A stretch of DNA of 64,000 nt from Telopea speciosissima (lineage: Eukaryota > Streptophyta > Magnoliopsida > Proteales > Proteaceae). Each line of letters begins with the position of its first letter. Positions within the stretch are counted from its first letter, which is position 1. Shown in pieces: positions 34,353-45,840 of the stretch. Position numbers and translations under genes: made by a program. The notes beneath the pieces were generated by a model. It did no database searches and was not told the origin of the DNA. It saw nothing but the letters and a program-made list of their open reading frames with translations. The stretch lies in contig NC_057919.1 in NCBI RefSeq assembly GCF_018873765.1, positions 25,460,698 to 25,524,697 of the forward strand. Reading direction: 5' to 3'.

Positions 34353-34961
34353 GAGATAGGTTCCGTTGTGACCACTGTGGGAAGTTTGGTCATACGCGAG
34401 AGAGATGTTGGACACTTCATGGTTATCTCCCTGGTATACCAGGCAGTAGAAGAGGGGGAGCCAGAGCATGCACCTTGTTGACTAAGGATACACCTATGCG
34501 ACCTCCATATGGACTACAGACAAACACTGGTGTACTGCCAGCTTCCACTTTACAGGCCTCTACATTTGGCTCTTCTACTACCTCTACGTGGGTCATTGAC
34601 TTTGGAGCCACTGACCATATGACCGGCATATCTCAGTGTTATGACTCTTACTCTACCTATTATGGTCAGGAAAAGGTTAGAGTTGCTGATGGTTCCTATT
34701 CTTCCATTTCTGGTAAAGGTATTGTCCGTGTTACTTCATCTCTCTCTCTTGACTCTGTTCTACATGTTCCTCAGTTTCATACTAATCTCCAATCTGTGAG
34801 CTTTCTGACCAAATCCTTGAATTGCTCTGTTACTTTCTTTCCATTTCATTGTGTTTTTCAGGATTTGGTGACAAAGAGGGTAATTGGCAGAGGCCGTGAG
34901 GAAAAGGGGCTCTACCTTCTTGATACAGGTCCATCATCTCTTACGACTGCTCAGTCATATG
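34353..34961 (+). pseudogene. C3 gag end and protease
   Basis: The zinc knuckle CDHCGKFGHTRERC is followed by a linker and the protease motif DFGATDHM, where Phe replaces the usual Ser (DSGATDHM in C1). KVRVADGSYSSISGKG and VLHVPQFHTNL then follow. The frame is open until it is cut by S3 at 34961. The Ser-to-Phe change at the protease active site would be expected to inactivate it. Confidence 0.85.
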
Positions 34962-36627
34962 TGTTTGAGTTAAAATAAAACCGCAAGCGTACGGGTCAAT
35001 CGTAGCTACGAGTCGAACACGAGGAGATACACGCCATTCTATTTAACTAACTTACAAGTAATGCAAAGTGAACCAAATTAAAGTATTAAATTAAACTAAT
35101 TGAACTAACGAAAATCAATGCATCCTAACTCATAAGCATCTAACAAAATTAAGGGATTAAATCGGCGTCCTAACACATGAGCATCTAACCTATCAAACTA
35201 AAGCGAATTGAAAGGAATAAAAATGCATCCATAAACCACAACCATATAAAATTAAAATAAAAGAAATAGAGGGGGAAGAAGAAGAAGATAGAGAGAGATA
35301 GAGGAGATGGAGGAGATGGAGAATGAGATTGAGAGTTTAGATAGTAAAACCTGGATGTGCTTGTATGAATGTAATTGAAAAGTTTGAATATTTGCATAAA
35401 CTTACCATGGCCTTCTCTTCTAAATCTTCAAGTCTTGTCATCAACTTAAGAACTTAAACTAGAAGGCTTAAAACCTAAACTAGAATTAAGAAATTACAAC
35501 CCAATTGAAGACTTAAATTGAAATTAAAGCATAAACTAAACCTATTATAACCATTAAATGAAAATAAAAAAAGCAAACTAGAACTTAGAAAAGCCAAAAA
35601 TCACAAATTAGAAGGAGAAGAAGAGAAGAAATTTCACTAAGTGAATGAACAATTTTTACAAGAGAGGTAGGGGGTATTTATAGGTGGAAGAGAGGAGAAG
35701 AGAGAAGATGGAAGTGTAGGAGAAATATTCCCTAAGAAAAGAGAATATTCTCTTCTCTTTCCTCTTTTACAATGCCTTGAATCCTAAAAAAAAAGAAAAA
35801 AATAGAAAGAAGAAGAAGAGAAGATTGTTTACATAGACCTTCTATTTCTAGAAAAATAAACTTCCAATTCTAACAAGTGCTGCCTTTTCTTTGTAGATAT
35901 CTTCTCCAAGCAATAAAATCAAAGCATCTTTGATTTTTCAACTTTCCATAGATGAGAAAATATAAATCTATCCCAAGTAGAATTCCAGAAGTGCCCTTGA
36001 GAAGTTGGAGGAGAGAGAGAGTAAGGGTGATGACTAGGATTCCTTCAAGAATAAATAAAATGCCCATTCTGTCCTTCAGAAAACGTGGAGCATGGGGTGC
36101 TTATATAGGCCTCACCATTGTGTTCCTTGCAAAAAATCACCCAAAATAGACCCAAATTTCGTTCAATTTGGAGTTCGGGAGCCTAAGATATCTCAAGTTG
36201 AAGTTGGACTGTCCAGAGCCCTCCAAATGGAATCATTCGGGTACAGGAAATATAACTTCTGGTTATTGCATTAAGGCCCTTGGAATCCGAACTTTTGCTT
36301 CACTTTGTCCCCGGCCGACTGTCAATAATTATAAATAAACCCCTGTAGACCATTTTCGCGCTTTGTTATGGAAACGGCCGTAACTTCTTCGTTTCAACTC
36401 GGAATCAAATGTCGTTTGAACCGTTGCGAAGCTGACTCAATGGGCTACGCATCCAAGCCATTAACACCTCTAAACAGCTTAAAAACATTTTCTTAGCATC
36501 ATCTCCTCCATTTTCACAAGAATTCACCTAAAACCTGAAAAGCACAAGAAAGCACCGAGTAACTCTGTCCAATGTGGTAAAATGTATGCTTTATGCCCTA
36601 AGATTTCACACATAAATGTGCTCATCA
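34962..36627 (-). mobile_element. Solo LTR S3, Ty3/gypsy (Tat/Athila-like)
   Basis: An insertion of 1666 bp with TG...CA ends is flanked by ATATG (34957-34961 and 36628-36632). On the minus strand it starts TGATGAGCACATTTATG and ends ...CTTGCGGTTTTATTTTAACTCAAACA-like. It holds a TATAAATA about 960 bp from that start (35671-35680). The GGCCGTAACTTCTTCG segment is a familiar feature of large gypsy LTRs in eudicots. There is no coding sequence. The lineage is not certain. Confidence 0.8.
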
Positions 36628-36632
36628 ATATG

Positions 36633-37693
36633 TATGTGGGCGTAATGACAATAGTAATGTTGACTCTGTTATGTTGTGGCATCAGCGTTTGGGTCACCCT
36701 TCTTTTGGTATTATGAGGGCAAAATTACCCCACTTGTTTTCTTCCATTCCTTCTTCCCATGTGTTTAAGTGTGAACCCTATTTATTTGCCAAACATTGTC
36801 GTTCTCCTTATCCTTATCATGGTCATAGATCTGATGTTCCTTTCCATATTGTGCACTCTGATGTTTGGGGACCATCTCCCACTACTTCTCTGTCTGGCTA
36901 TCTTTATTTTGTTTCCTTTGTTGACGACTATTCCAGGTCCACTTGGACCTACTTGATGAAACAAAAAAGTGATGTTTATGATGCTTTTAAAAATTTTTAT
37001 CAGCTCATTTGTACCCAGTTTCATACTCGCATTCAAATTGTTCGTTCTGATAAAGGCGGGGAGTATATGTATGGGGGGCTTCAACAGTTTTTTACTGATC
37101 ATGGCATTATCCATCAAGTTGCTTGTGTTGACACCCCTCAACAGAATGGGGTGGTAGAAAGGAAGAATCGCCATCTGTTGGAAATCACTAGGAGTCTCCT
37201 GTTTGGCATGCATGTTCCTAAGACTTTTTGGTCTGCAGCCCTTCTTACTGCTGCCTTTTTAATCAATCGCATGCCCTCTAAACTTCTTGGCTCCAAATCC
37301 CCTATAGACTTATTGTCTCCTCAGACTTCAGCTTTCTCTCTTCCTCCTAAGGTGTTTGGGTGTGTCTGCTATGTCCATATTAATAAATGTGCTCGGACCA
37401 AGCTTGACCCCAAACCACTCAAATGTATTTTTCTTGGATACTCCTCCTTTACCAAGGGGTATAAGTGCTACCATCCTTCTTCCAGAAGGACATTTCTTTC
37501 CAAAGATGTTACCTTCTTTGAATCTATTCCTTTCTTTACTTCTTCTCATCATCCTCTTCAGGGGGAGAATAGTGGAAATGAAGAGGCTACTTCTATCCCT
37601 TTCTATCCACCTTTGCCTACTTCTCCATTTCTGTTTGATATTGGGAAACACAAAGAAAGGGTTGTTGTTGATCTTGATACTCATTCGAGGTAA
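36633..37693 (+). pseudogene. C3 integrase
   Basis: A continuous frame of 340 codons (36671-37693) holds the integrase. The zinc segment WHQRLGHPSF supplies two His; the first Cys is present (FKCEP) but the second is Tyr (codon at 36779), where C1 has Cys. The catalytic triad is intact: Asp in HSDVWGPSP, Asp in RSDKGGEY and Glu in NGVVERKN. The C-terminal part shows VFGCVCYVHINKCARTKLDP and FLGYSSFTKGYKCYHP. The frame stops at 37693, with RT continuing in another frame. It would insert cDNA into the genome. Confidence 0.9.
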
Positions 37694-37799
37694 TGACGCT
37701 TAGCAATGAAATGATTGATGTGGTAAAATGGGCTGTTGTTGTTGAAAATGGTTTTGGTAATCGAAAGATTACCACATTACATACAAAAGAGGTGAAGGC

Positions 37800-38596
37800 T
37801 TGCATAATACGAGACAGAAGACCTGCCAAGAGCCCTCTTTGGATCCTCATCCCGAGCTCCACCGACCTCATTCGGGTGATATCCCTCCTCCTCCCTCCGA
37901 TTTAGACCTTCCGATTCTTGTTAGAAAAGGAAAGAGAGCTTGTACTAACCCTATTTCCCAGTTTGTTTCCTATGATGCTCTCTCTCTCACAAGTCTTGCT
38001 TTCACTGTTGCTCTTTCTTCTGATTCCATTCCCGGGAATCTCACTAAAGCTATGTCTGACCCAAAGTGGAAGCAAGCCATGTTTGAGGAAATGATGGCTC
38101 TTAAGAAGAATGGTACTTGGAAATTAGTAGATCTTCCCAGGGGAAGAGTCCCAGTCGGATGCAGGTGGGTTTATACAATCAAGTATAGGTCTGATGGTGC
38201 AGTTGAGAGGTACAAAGCAAGATTGGTAGCCAAAGGTTATAGTCAAGTGTATGGGATTGATTATCAAGAGACGTTTGCTCCTATAGCTAAACACAATTCT
38301 ATTCGGGTTCTCTTATCATTGGCAGCCAATAGGGATTGGCCCCTATTCCAGTTGGATGTGAAGAATGCGTTCCTCCATGGTGACTTAGAGGAGGAAGTAT
38401 ACATGCAGCCTCCTCTTGGCTTCAAGTTCCCTTCAGCTGAAGGCAAGGTGTGTCTCCTCAAGAAGGCTTTATATGGTCTCAAACAATCTCCAAAAGCATG
38501 GTTTGAGAGGTTCAGGCAGGCTATTTTGAAGAATGGATACTCTCAAAGTCAAGCTGACCATACCTTATTTACTCGGCATGGTAATGGTACCATTAC
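37800..38596 (+). pseudogene. C3 reverse transcriptase, first part
   Basis: The frame has [76 protein letters not shown] and YGLKQSPKAWF. It is open to the S4 target duplication ATTAC (38592-38596). The catalytic YVDD motif is on the far side of S4. About 100 bp between 37694 and 37800 contain at least one frameshift. Confidence 0.9.
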
Positions 38597-41273
38597 TGTC
38601 ACACCCCGGCCCGGTCATTAAGGGTCAAGTGTGGCGGGATGTCTCTGACATCCAACCAATCCCCAAGGATCACAAGTGCAATACCCTATTCACAATCATT
38701 GCTCACAGATATAGTAATCAGAGGCAGCGGAAACAATTTAACTAATAGAGATAACATCATTAGTAAGAGAAGTCTAAATGATATTTCATTTATATAAATG
38801 ATAAGGCTTGTGATACAACTATACAGTTCTCAAAGGTAGCACAGAGTAAAAGTATATAAGAAACTATTCTATAAATATATAAAGCATTTATAAAGCATAA
38901 AAGAGTGGGAGGTAGCCTGGACTATCAGACCAAGATCAGGAGGTTGCCCAATCATCACGCGTGCGCACGAAGTATCGTGCACTTCAAACTCCAAGCGCAA
39001 ATCCAACATTAAGTAACTAAATCACTGAAAAATAAGGATATCCACGGTGAGCTCTCAACTCGAGCAGCAGTGGGGGGTGCAAGCATATAAACACAAAAAT
39101 CCTGATGCAGCTAAACTAGATGTTCTAAAGACGATACTAAGTCTCATGGGGTATAAGTACTACTACTAGTGGTAGATGCTAACCTGGTCCGGAACTAACC
39201 CTTGGTCACCCGAGCGAAACCATTCTACCACGGTGAGGACCCGCCGGTTCGGAACTAACACATCGGACCCGACAGACCTTCAAATGACCAACCCGCTTGT
39301 TTATTCCCATAGCGGAATTAGGGACCCGCTAACATGGGACGAGAAGATGGCATCCCGGAACTAACACATCGGTCTCTCGCCACGGGTTGTCAACACCTTT
39401 CCCCTGTTAGTAAGGGGCGCAGATCGGGTAATGAATATCAACCTAACCCAACAGAGCTTCAATTATGATGATACAAGCATGGATCGAGTTATGTAGTATC
39501 GATTTCAACCTTCAACAATTTCCATAATATCAATGAACGTCATGCGGTATGCCAATGCAGCCTAATTCACATGCATTCTAATGCATTAAATCATAAGCTA
39601 GAAAACTATATGCATCAAGATATTTTGTAATGATGCATGCATACGGCATTCAAGATAACAAGTGAAATTAAAATGATAAATACACTTAAATTAAGGTCAA
39701 GGTCCCCTTACCTGTAATTGTAGCTAGCCTAGGTGAATAAAGTCCAATAGTGCAAGAAATGTACTCAAGACATACCCTAAATATGAGACAAGAATATTAT
39801 AGATTAGTTATAGAAGGAATCCTGAGTCGCTTACCCACAATCCAACAAACCGACTAGAAAATAGTAGAAATAACCCTAAACAACATACCAAACACCATGC
39901 AATAGGTTCTGGGATGGTCCAAGGTCAAGTCCCAAGGGGTATAGGTCATAAGGGCACAAAAATAGGAGAGCCGGATGCAGACTTCCAGGGAGCCGGTCAA
40001 CCGCCCCTGGGCCTGCAACAGCATCCGGGTCAGTGTCCAAATTTGGGGGTTTTGCTTCAATTGGCCAGATCTTTGCATGTATGGCCCAAATTAGGAGTTT
40101 TAACATTAATTTAAGGTGGGTCAATCTATTTTGGGTTCCAATTTCATACTTAGTTAATTTAGAAATTTCTTCAATTAAACCTACATTTCTTAGCTAGGGT
40201 TCATGGACTAGTTACTGGGAGCAGAAATTGGGCTTATTAGAGGTACTGCCATGGAGATTCAGCATAATCGAACCTAGATGGCAGCAGGACAGCATTATAA
40301 ATAGTAAAATCTATAAAAGTCAAGCTCAAATTAGAGCTTTAATGGCAGGTATTTACTTGGACAGCACCTAGGCTATACTAGGATGAACTTAGGGTAGATT
40401 TAGAGCAGTTTTAGAAGAAATTTAGAGGAAAAGAAGGTAATTACAGCAAGGGATTCACCAAGGCTTACCTGAAATTGTAATTGCAGCCTTCTAATGGAAG
40501 CTTTAAGCCCGAAATTAGGTGCAAGAGATAAGCCTTCAAGAACAGCCTCTAATCCCTCTTCTTCTCTTCTCTTTTCCCTTTTCTTTCTTCCTTCTCCAAG
40601 CTGGAACAATTCTGGTTCCTCTTCTCTTTGTTAGTGAATAATGAATAGTGTAAAGAGGGTTATATTTATAGAAACTTAAGCACTAAGGGGCAGAATGGTC
40701 ATTTGATCATAAATTATTTCTAAAATTGATTCTTTTGTATTTATTACCTTATTCTAGCTACAGAATGATGTCATGCGACATCAAGGATGATCCGGATACG
40801 GGTAACTGTCCGGATTTACATTTCCCACTGGGGAACTGGGTCCCACAGAGGCAATTTTACTAAAATACCCTTCTAACTCTATTTAGTTGTACAAAACGTT
40901 ATATAAATATATTTTAAATTATACTTACATTGAGTTTAATTAAGGGGGAGGCCCCTGCACTGTCCACTAGCGAGACCCGACACAGGTAGCTCAGTGCGGG
41001 GTCCCACAAGGTAAAAATTACTATTCTACGCCCCTAATACACTAATTAATTAAAAATACAACATATATACATATAAAATGGGATTCTTACCTGGGATTCG
41101 GCCTAAGACAGAGAGAGGCTTCGCAGGCCATCAAACCAGCATGCCAAGCACAGGAAAAAGATGTGATGATGCCCATAGCTTGAGGTTAGCATGGGAAATA
41201 TTGAACCAAAATCTGAAATAACTCGGGTTCCAAAAGTTAAATTTTTTTTTTTTTGTTTTTGCGGGTTTTCACA
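38597..41273 (-). mobile_element. Solo LTR S4, same family as S2, reverse
   Basis: TGTCACACC... to ...GTTTTCACA, 2677 bp, is flanked by ATTAC (38592-38596 and 41274-41278). It is the reverse orientation of the S2 family. It includes a run of 13 T near its LTR start (41242-41254). Clustered changes creating CG occur at about 38930-39420 and 40940-41010. Confidence 0.9.
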
Positions 41274-41278
41274 ATTAC

Positions 41279-41771
41279 AACCCTTATAGTCTATGTTGAT
41301 GACATTATTGTGACTGGTAATGACAGTGTTGAGTTAGCTAGACTGAAATCCTACTTGGCTCAACGGTTTGAAATTAAAGATTTGGGTCTTTTGAGGTATT
41401 TTTTGGGAATTGAAGTGTCACGGTCCAAGAAAGGCATCAACATATGTCAAAGGAAGTTTGTTCTTGACTTGTTAAAAGAGACAGGGATGTTGGGCTGCAA
41501 ACCAGCGAGCTCTCCTATTGAGCAAAATCACAAACTAGGAGAAGATTGTGGTCCCCCTCTTGTTGATGCAGGGAAGTACCAGAGATTAGTGGGGAAACTC
41601 ATCTACCTATCTATGTTTCGCCCAGATATTTCTTATGCAGTGGGAGTTGTGAGTCAGTTTATGCATGCCCCCAAGAGTGGGCACTTGGATGCTGTATACC
41701 GTATACTTAGATACTTGAAGTCCTCCCCAGGGAATGGACTATTGTATGCCAGGCATGATCACCGAGGATAG
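41279..41771 (+). pseudogene. C3 reverse transcriptase, second part
   Basis: The frame continues with the catalytic YVDDIIV, then LRYFLGIEVSRSKKGI, KFVLDLLKETGMLG, SPIEQNHKLGED, LIYLSMFRPDISYAVG and FMHAPKSGHLDAVYRILRYL. It ends at a stop at 41769-41771, where the RNase H should follow. Confidence 0.9.
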
Positions 41772-42227
41772 AGGGCTTTAAGATCTTGATTGGGTTGGAT
41801 CCATCTCAGGCAGGAAGATCTACTTCGGTTATTGCACATTTGTTGATGGTAATTTGGTTACATGGAGAAGCAAGAAACAACTGTTGTAGCTAGATCCAGT
41901 CGCAGAGCGGAATTTAGGGCAATGGCACATGGAGTTTGTGAACTTATATGGTGAGCGATTAGTTCAAGAGTTAGGGTTTGCGAAATGATCCTATCGCGCT
42001 CTATTGTGACAACAAGGCAGCTATAAGCATTGCTCACAATCCGTACAACACGATAGAACTAAGCACATCGAAGTGGACCGGCATTTCATCAAGGAGAAAA
42101 TAGACTCGGCTGTATTTGCGCTCCTTTTGTGAAGACAGTGATCAATTGCGGACATCTTTACCAAAGGGCTTTCTTCTCTCGGTTTGGTACCCTATTATGC
42201 AAGCCGGGAATGCATGATATTTATTCT
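41772..42227 (+). pseudogene. C3 RNase H, decayed
   Basis: RNase H remnants are readable in changing frames: a GDNLVTWRSKKQ-like piece near 41850, CDNKAAISIAHN near 42010, [15 protein letters not shown] near 42068 and FVKT near 42135. There are many small indels, and several sites have CG where related copies have CAG or CTG. Confidence 0.75.
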
Positions 42228-42243
42228 CCGGCTTGAGGGGGAG
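42228..42243 (+). other. C3 polypurine tract
   Basis: CCGGCTTGAGGGGGAG directly precedes the 3' LTR. The homologous tract in C1 reads CCAGCTTGAGGGGGAG. Confidence 0.85.
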
Positions 42244-42519
42244 TGTTAGAGTTTATATGTTGTAAGGGTATTTTAGGGACTAGTTAGTTTATTAGTTGCC
42301 TTATGTTGTAATTCTCTTTTTTCCCTTTTACCTCCATAGGGAGGAGTATGTAATTTGTTATATTCTCATTAGTGAAGTAATATAGGTGTGTGAGAGACAT
42401 TCTCTGTAACACACAACTTTTCCACTGAATTCTCTTCCTCTCCATTTCTTCTCTTCTTCTTCTTCTATCTTCTTCTTCTTCTTCTTTCTTACCTTACATC
42501 CATTACCTAAATCTCAACT
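42244..42519 (+). repeat. C3 3' LTR
   Basis: This LTR has 276 bp. It differs from the 5' LTR mainly by expansion of the CTT tract and a few substitutions. Confidence 0.9.
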
Positions 42520-42557
42520 AGGAGACCTACTAGGAGCCAAACAACCGGATCAAATAA

Positions 42558-42657
42558 NNNNNNNNNNNNNNNNNNNNNNNNNNNNNNNNNNNNNNNNNNN
42601 NNNNNNNNNNNNNNNNNNNNNNNNNNNNNNNNNNNNNNNNNNNNNNNNNNNNNNNNN
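42558..42657. other. Assembly gap of 100 N
   Basis: Exactly 100 N, the usual placeholder for a gap of unknown size, lies 33 bp after the right target duplication of C3. Any downstream PRP4 exons next to the kinase relic could be hidden here. Confidence 0.95.
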
Positions 42658-42773
42658 TCGTGAGTTCCTAGAATTGTCACCAGCTAGATTAAATGGGGTT
42701 CAATTTTTATGGACAGTTAGACCAGCGTTCACGCTTGTAGCTCACATGTCAAGTTTTAGCCCTATCGAAATTT

Positions 42774-44307
42774 GAGTCCGGATCAGCTCCACATATGTGG
42801 AGGATATTTACTCTCCACGCAAGTGAGAAGCTGACACGCGTAATGACCCTAACGGAGAAGGCGTTAACGTTGTTCTTTGGCTTTTTTATCCTTTTATCAC
42901 ACAATTAAGTGGGACCCACTACTGCTTAAGAATGAATATTTTATTTAGCATTTTTGTTTGTTTCAACTTTTTATTCTTGTTCATCGTCTTTTTCTTCTCC
43001 TTCGGTGAACCCGAAGGCACTCACCCTCACTCCACAGCCCTTTCCTCCCTCCCTTGCCCCCGCCCCTTCCCTTCCCTTCCCTTCCCTGCAACCCCAACCC
43101 CACTCAGAGCAATGTTCCTTCCGCAATCCCTCCCCTACATATCCATCCCATCGCACACATTAGAGCTCCCTTCGTCGGAATCGTTTCTAATCGGTTGTGG
43201 ACTAGGACATCAGTCTCCGTCTTCCATCCTTGAAACCTAGTTGGGTTGTTACCATGAATCTCTATAGAAGCACGGGATTTTACCATATTTGAAGAGCACA
43301 GAGAAGCTAATTCTGTTGATGACGTTAATGACGATGAAGAACAAGGGAAGAAGACGAGGTCATTGTCCACGACACTGAAACTCCTCTGCTTTTTGAGTAC
43401 CCAAATCATCGATTCCCAATCTTTTACACTCTTGCAATCCCGTTTCTCACCCCCATTTCAGATTTATTTGCGGGTATCTCTAATTTTATTTATTTATTTT
43501 GTGCTTGTTCCCAATTTTAGATGAAGCTAATTTTAAGGCAATACGTTTGGATTGAAAACACAATAGGGAAGAGACGACAGGAAGCTGTGTGTTCTATTCA
43601 TGTGATGAGAGACGATGATCAGAGACAATCTCTGCAAAACCAGATTTTGGGTATCTTTGCTTTGAAAATATGAAATGGTGGCGTTTTGGAGGTTCTGGAA
43701 AACCAAACCAAAATGGGTTCGGCAAAACCGCAGTTGTGAGAATTGGGATAAGCGGGATCAATAGGAAGAAGATGACGTGGGTGTAAGAGCTACTACCAAC
43801 TTGATAGAGGAACTAGGAAGATAGACCCAACTCCAAAAGCTATCCATTGATCGAGTAGCAGAACCTGATTCTCAAATTTTTTGTGCTTCCACCGGGCAGT
43901 GGTGAAGGGGGTTCGCAGGGAGGAGCAAGGGTGATGCGGGGTTTGCAGGGAAGGGAGTGATGTGAGACGATGAGAGGGAAGGGGACGGGGTGGGGTTGCA
44001 GAGAAGGGAGTGATGAGAGATGATGCCAGGAAATCGAAACAAGGAAGATGATGTGGGTCCCACTGTTATGAGATATTAGAAAAACATTTGAGCTGTTGAG
44101 GAGGTAACCAGTTTCCCTTTAATACGTGTCGGTTTCTCACTTGAATAACTTTTGGGTTACGTTTTTTAAAAGGAAATAAAAAAAGCAAAAATTCTGAAAA
44201 CAAAAGTTAACGGCGGGTAGTCAGCTGTATTTGAGCGTAACATGTGTCAACTTCTCATTTGTGTGGAGAGTAACTATCCTCCACATATGTGGAGCTGATC
44301 TGGACTC
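42774..44307. mobile_element. Non-autonomous Mutator-like element (MULE)
   Basis: This 1534-bp element has terminal inverted repeats of about 67 bp (42774-42840 and 44241-44307), both starting GAGTCC and about 88% alike by eye. It is flanked by a perfect 9-bp duplication TCGAAATTT (42765-42773 and 44308-44316). Each repeat contains the perfect palindrome CTCCACATATGTGGAG. No transposase is encoded. The interior (42900-44200) has C-rich and G-rich stretches and some exon-like sequence, so a captured gene fragment is possible, but I recognise none. Confidence 0.88.
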
Positions 44308-44316
44308 TCGAAATTT

Positions 44317-45359
44317 ACCAAGTGGTAAAATAGAGCTTTAAAAATCTAGGGCTATGAGAGTGCACAATAGTGTTGGGAGTACTATAGACTTTTATAAGTA
44401 TATATGGATATATATACTAATACACAAGAGGGTAGTTGATTGAATTAGATTATGAAATTTCAGATACGATTAATCAAGACCATGATCTTTCCATACAGTA
44501 GTTACACTAGCACAAGTGGTTCACTTCATCTAATTTCTATGGCATCACCATCCAATCACATGTCAGGAAAAATCTTAGTATCTTTTAATTCCCTTTCAGA
44601 TGCTCTGGATCCTATATGGTGTATATGTATAGATAGGGTAGTGTGGGGGTCGCATAATCATTTTTGTGAGGTTCTTAAAACCCTTTCTGGGTATCTTAAT
44701 TCTCAACCAATGCATCGTATTGGTGGAGCCCATCTAGTTGTGGCGTCAAAATTCCATTTAGACTCTGCTATGGTTTCAATTATTAAATTTCATTGATTTC
44801 TAGAAATAAGTCAACCAATGCATCTTCTTTGTGGAGCCCATCTCCATCTAATTGTGGTTTTTTTTTTATTGGGTGCTAGGGCCCACACTAGAGCCCATCT
44901 AGTTGTGTTTATAAGTTTATTTGCTACATGGAGATCATTCATTTTCATAGGTTTTTTTGGGTATGACATTTTCATGGTTTAGTCCTGGTTATAGAACCCT
45001 AAATAAATTTAAGTTACTTGGATTCCAAATACAACAGCTAATTAATACCTGTGAGTTCCTTGGAGTTAAAATTTTGGACAAAGTATTCCTCCATCCATAG
45101 CGCCTCGGTGAACTGTGGGTGGAGGGAAACTCCATCGTAAATTTTTTATTAAAAATAAATCTTGCAATGAAGAATCATGTTTTATCCTAAAAGAAAAAAA
45201 GAAAATTTGTAGAATCATGTCATCAGCATAAATCAGTTCTCCAAACATATTAGGAGGACAGGTGCTAGTGCAGTTGGATTGAGCCAGATGTGATACAGCG
45301 CAGAGTTTCGAGTCTCCTGTTCTTCACCTTGTCCCCCCACCCACTTATCCTGGACCAGG
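44317..45359. other. Non-coding sequence
   Basis: This is AT-rich intergenic sequence with no gene or clear element boundary. Short ORFs across it have no recognisable domain. Confidence 0.5.
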
Positions 45360-45491
45360 ATCCTCTGCAGTATCGGCGGGGCGGTAGTGCACATCCGACG
45401 GCACAGTAGAGGCCAGGTGACACACCTGGCACAGATGGCCTCTGCTGTACCGTCGTATGTGCACTTCCGCCCCACCGGTATTGCAGAGGAT
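45360..45491. mobile_element. Fold-back element, ~60-bp arms
   Basis: An inverted repeat begins ATCCTCTGCAGTATCGG and ends with the reverse counterpart ATTGCAGAGGAT. The arms pair nearly throughout with the centre near 45425. It is probably a MITE-like or fold-back insertion; no clear target duplication is seen. Transcribed, it would give a strong hairpin. Confidence 0.65.
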
Positions 45492-45785
45492 TTTAATATT
45501 CTTATCCCCCTTTGTAACATCACGAAAAAATATCTAATATTAGCATCATTAAAATATGAGATGGACTCCCCCCCAACCCCCACCTCCCCCCTCCCCTCTT
45601 CTAGAAAAATAAATAAGGGAGAAGAACGCCACCCGCCCCTATGCCCAAACATAGGGACGCGATGTAATGACCGCTGCATCCCCTAGAAAGATGGAAATGA
45701 CCAAGGGTGTGGCAGTCATTTTGTGCACCCCTGTGTCTGGGCGTAGGGTGCGGCATGCGCAGCGCAACCAATAAATAAATTTAAA

Positions 45786-45840
45786 ATGGGAAGAAGAAAC
45801 TACCCTATCGCATGACCCCTGCACCAACGTGGGGATACAC
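45786..45840. repeat. Dispersed repeat, inverted partner at 46845
   Basis: GGGAAGAAGAA...CCCTATCGCATG...CCTGCACCAACGTGGGG matches the reverse complement of 46845-46900. The pair is about 1 kb apart in inverted orientation, and similarity extends to the TTTTTCATTTT stretch further out (near 45865 and 46785). Confidence 0.6.

Larger units (their letters stand above)
30339..42519 (+). mobile_element. Ty1/copia element C3 with three nested solo LTRs
   Basis: The copia element has LTRs at 30339-30605 and 42244-42519, inserted in the intron after PRP4 exon 6. The target duplication is AGGAG (30334-30338 and 42520-42524), and the LTR ends are TG...CT. Inside lie solo LTRs S2, S3 and S4, each with a clean 5-bp duplication; removing them restores the copia coding order. 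The N-terminal part of gag is missing, so the element was defective, or became so, independently of the insertions. Confidence 0.92.
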
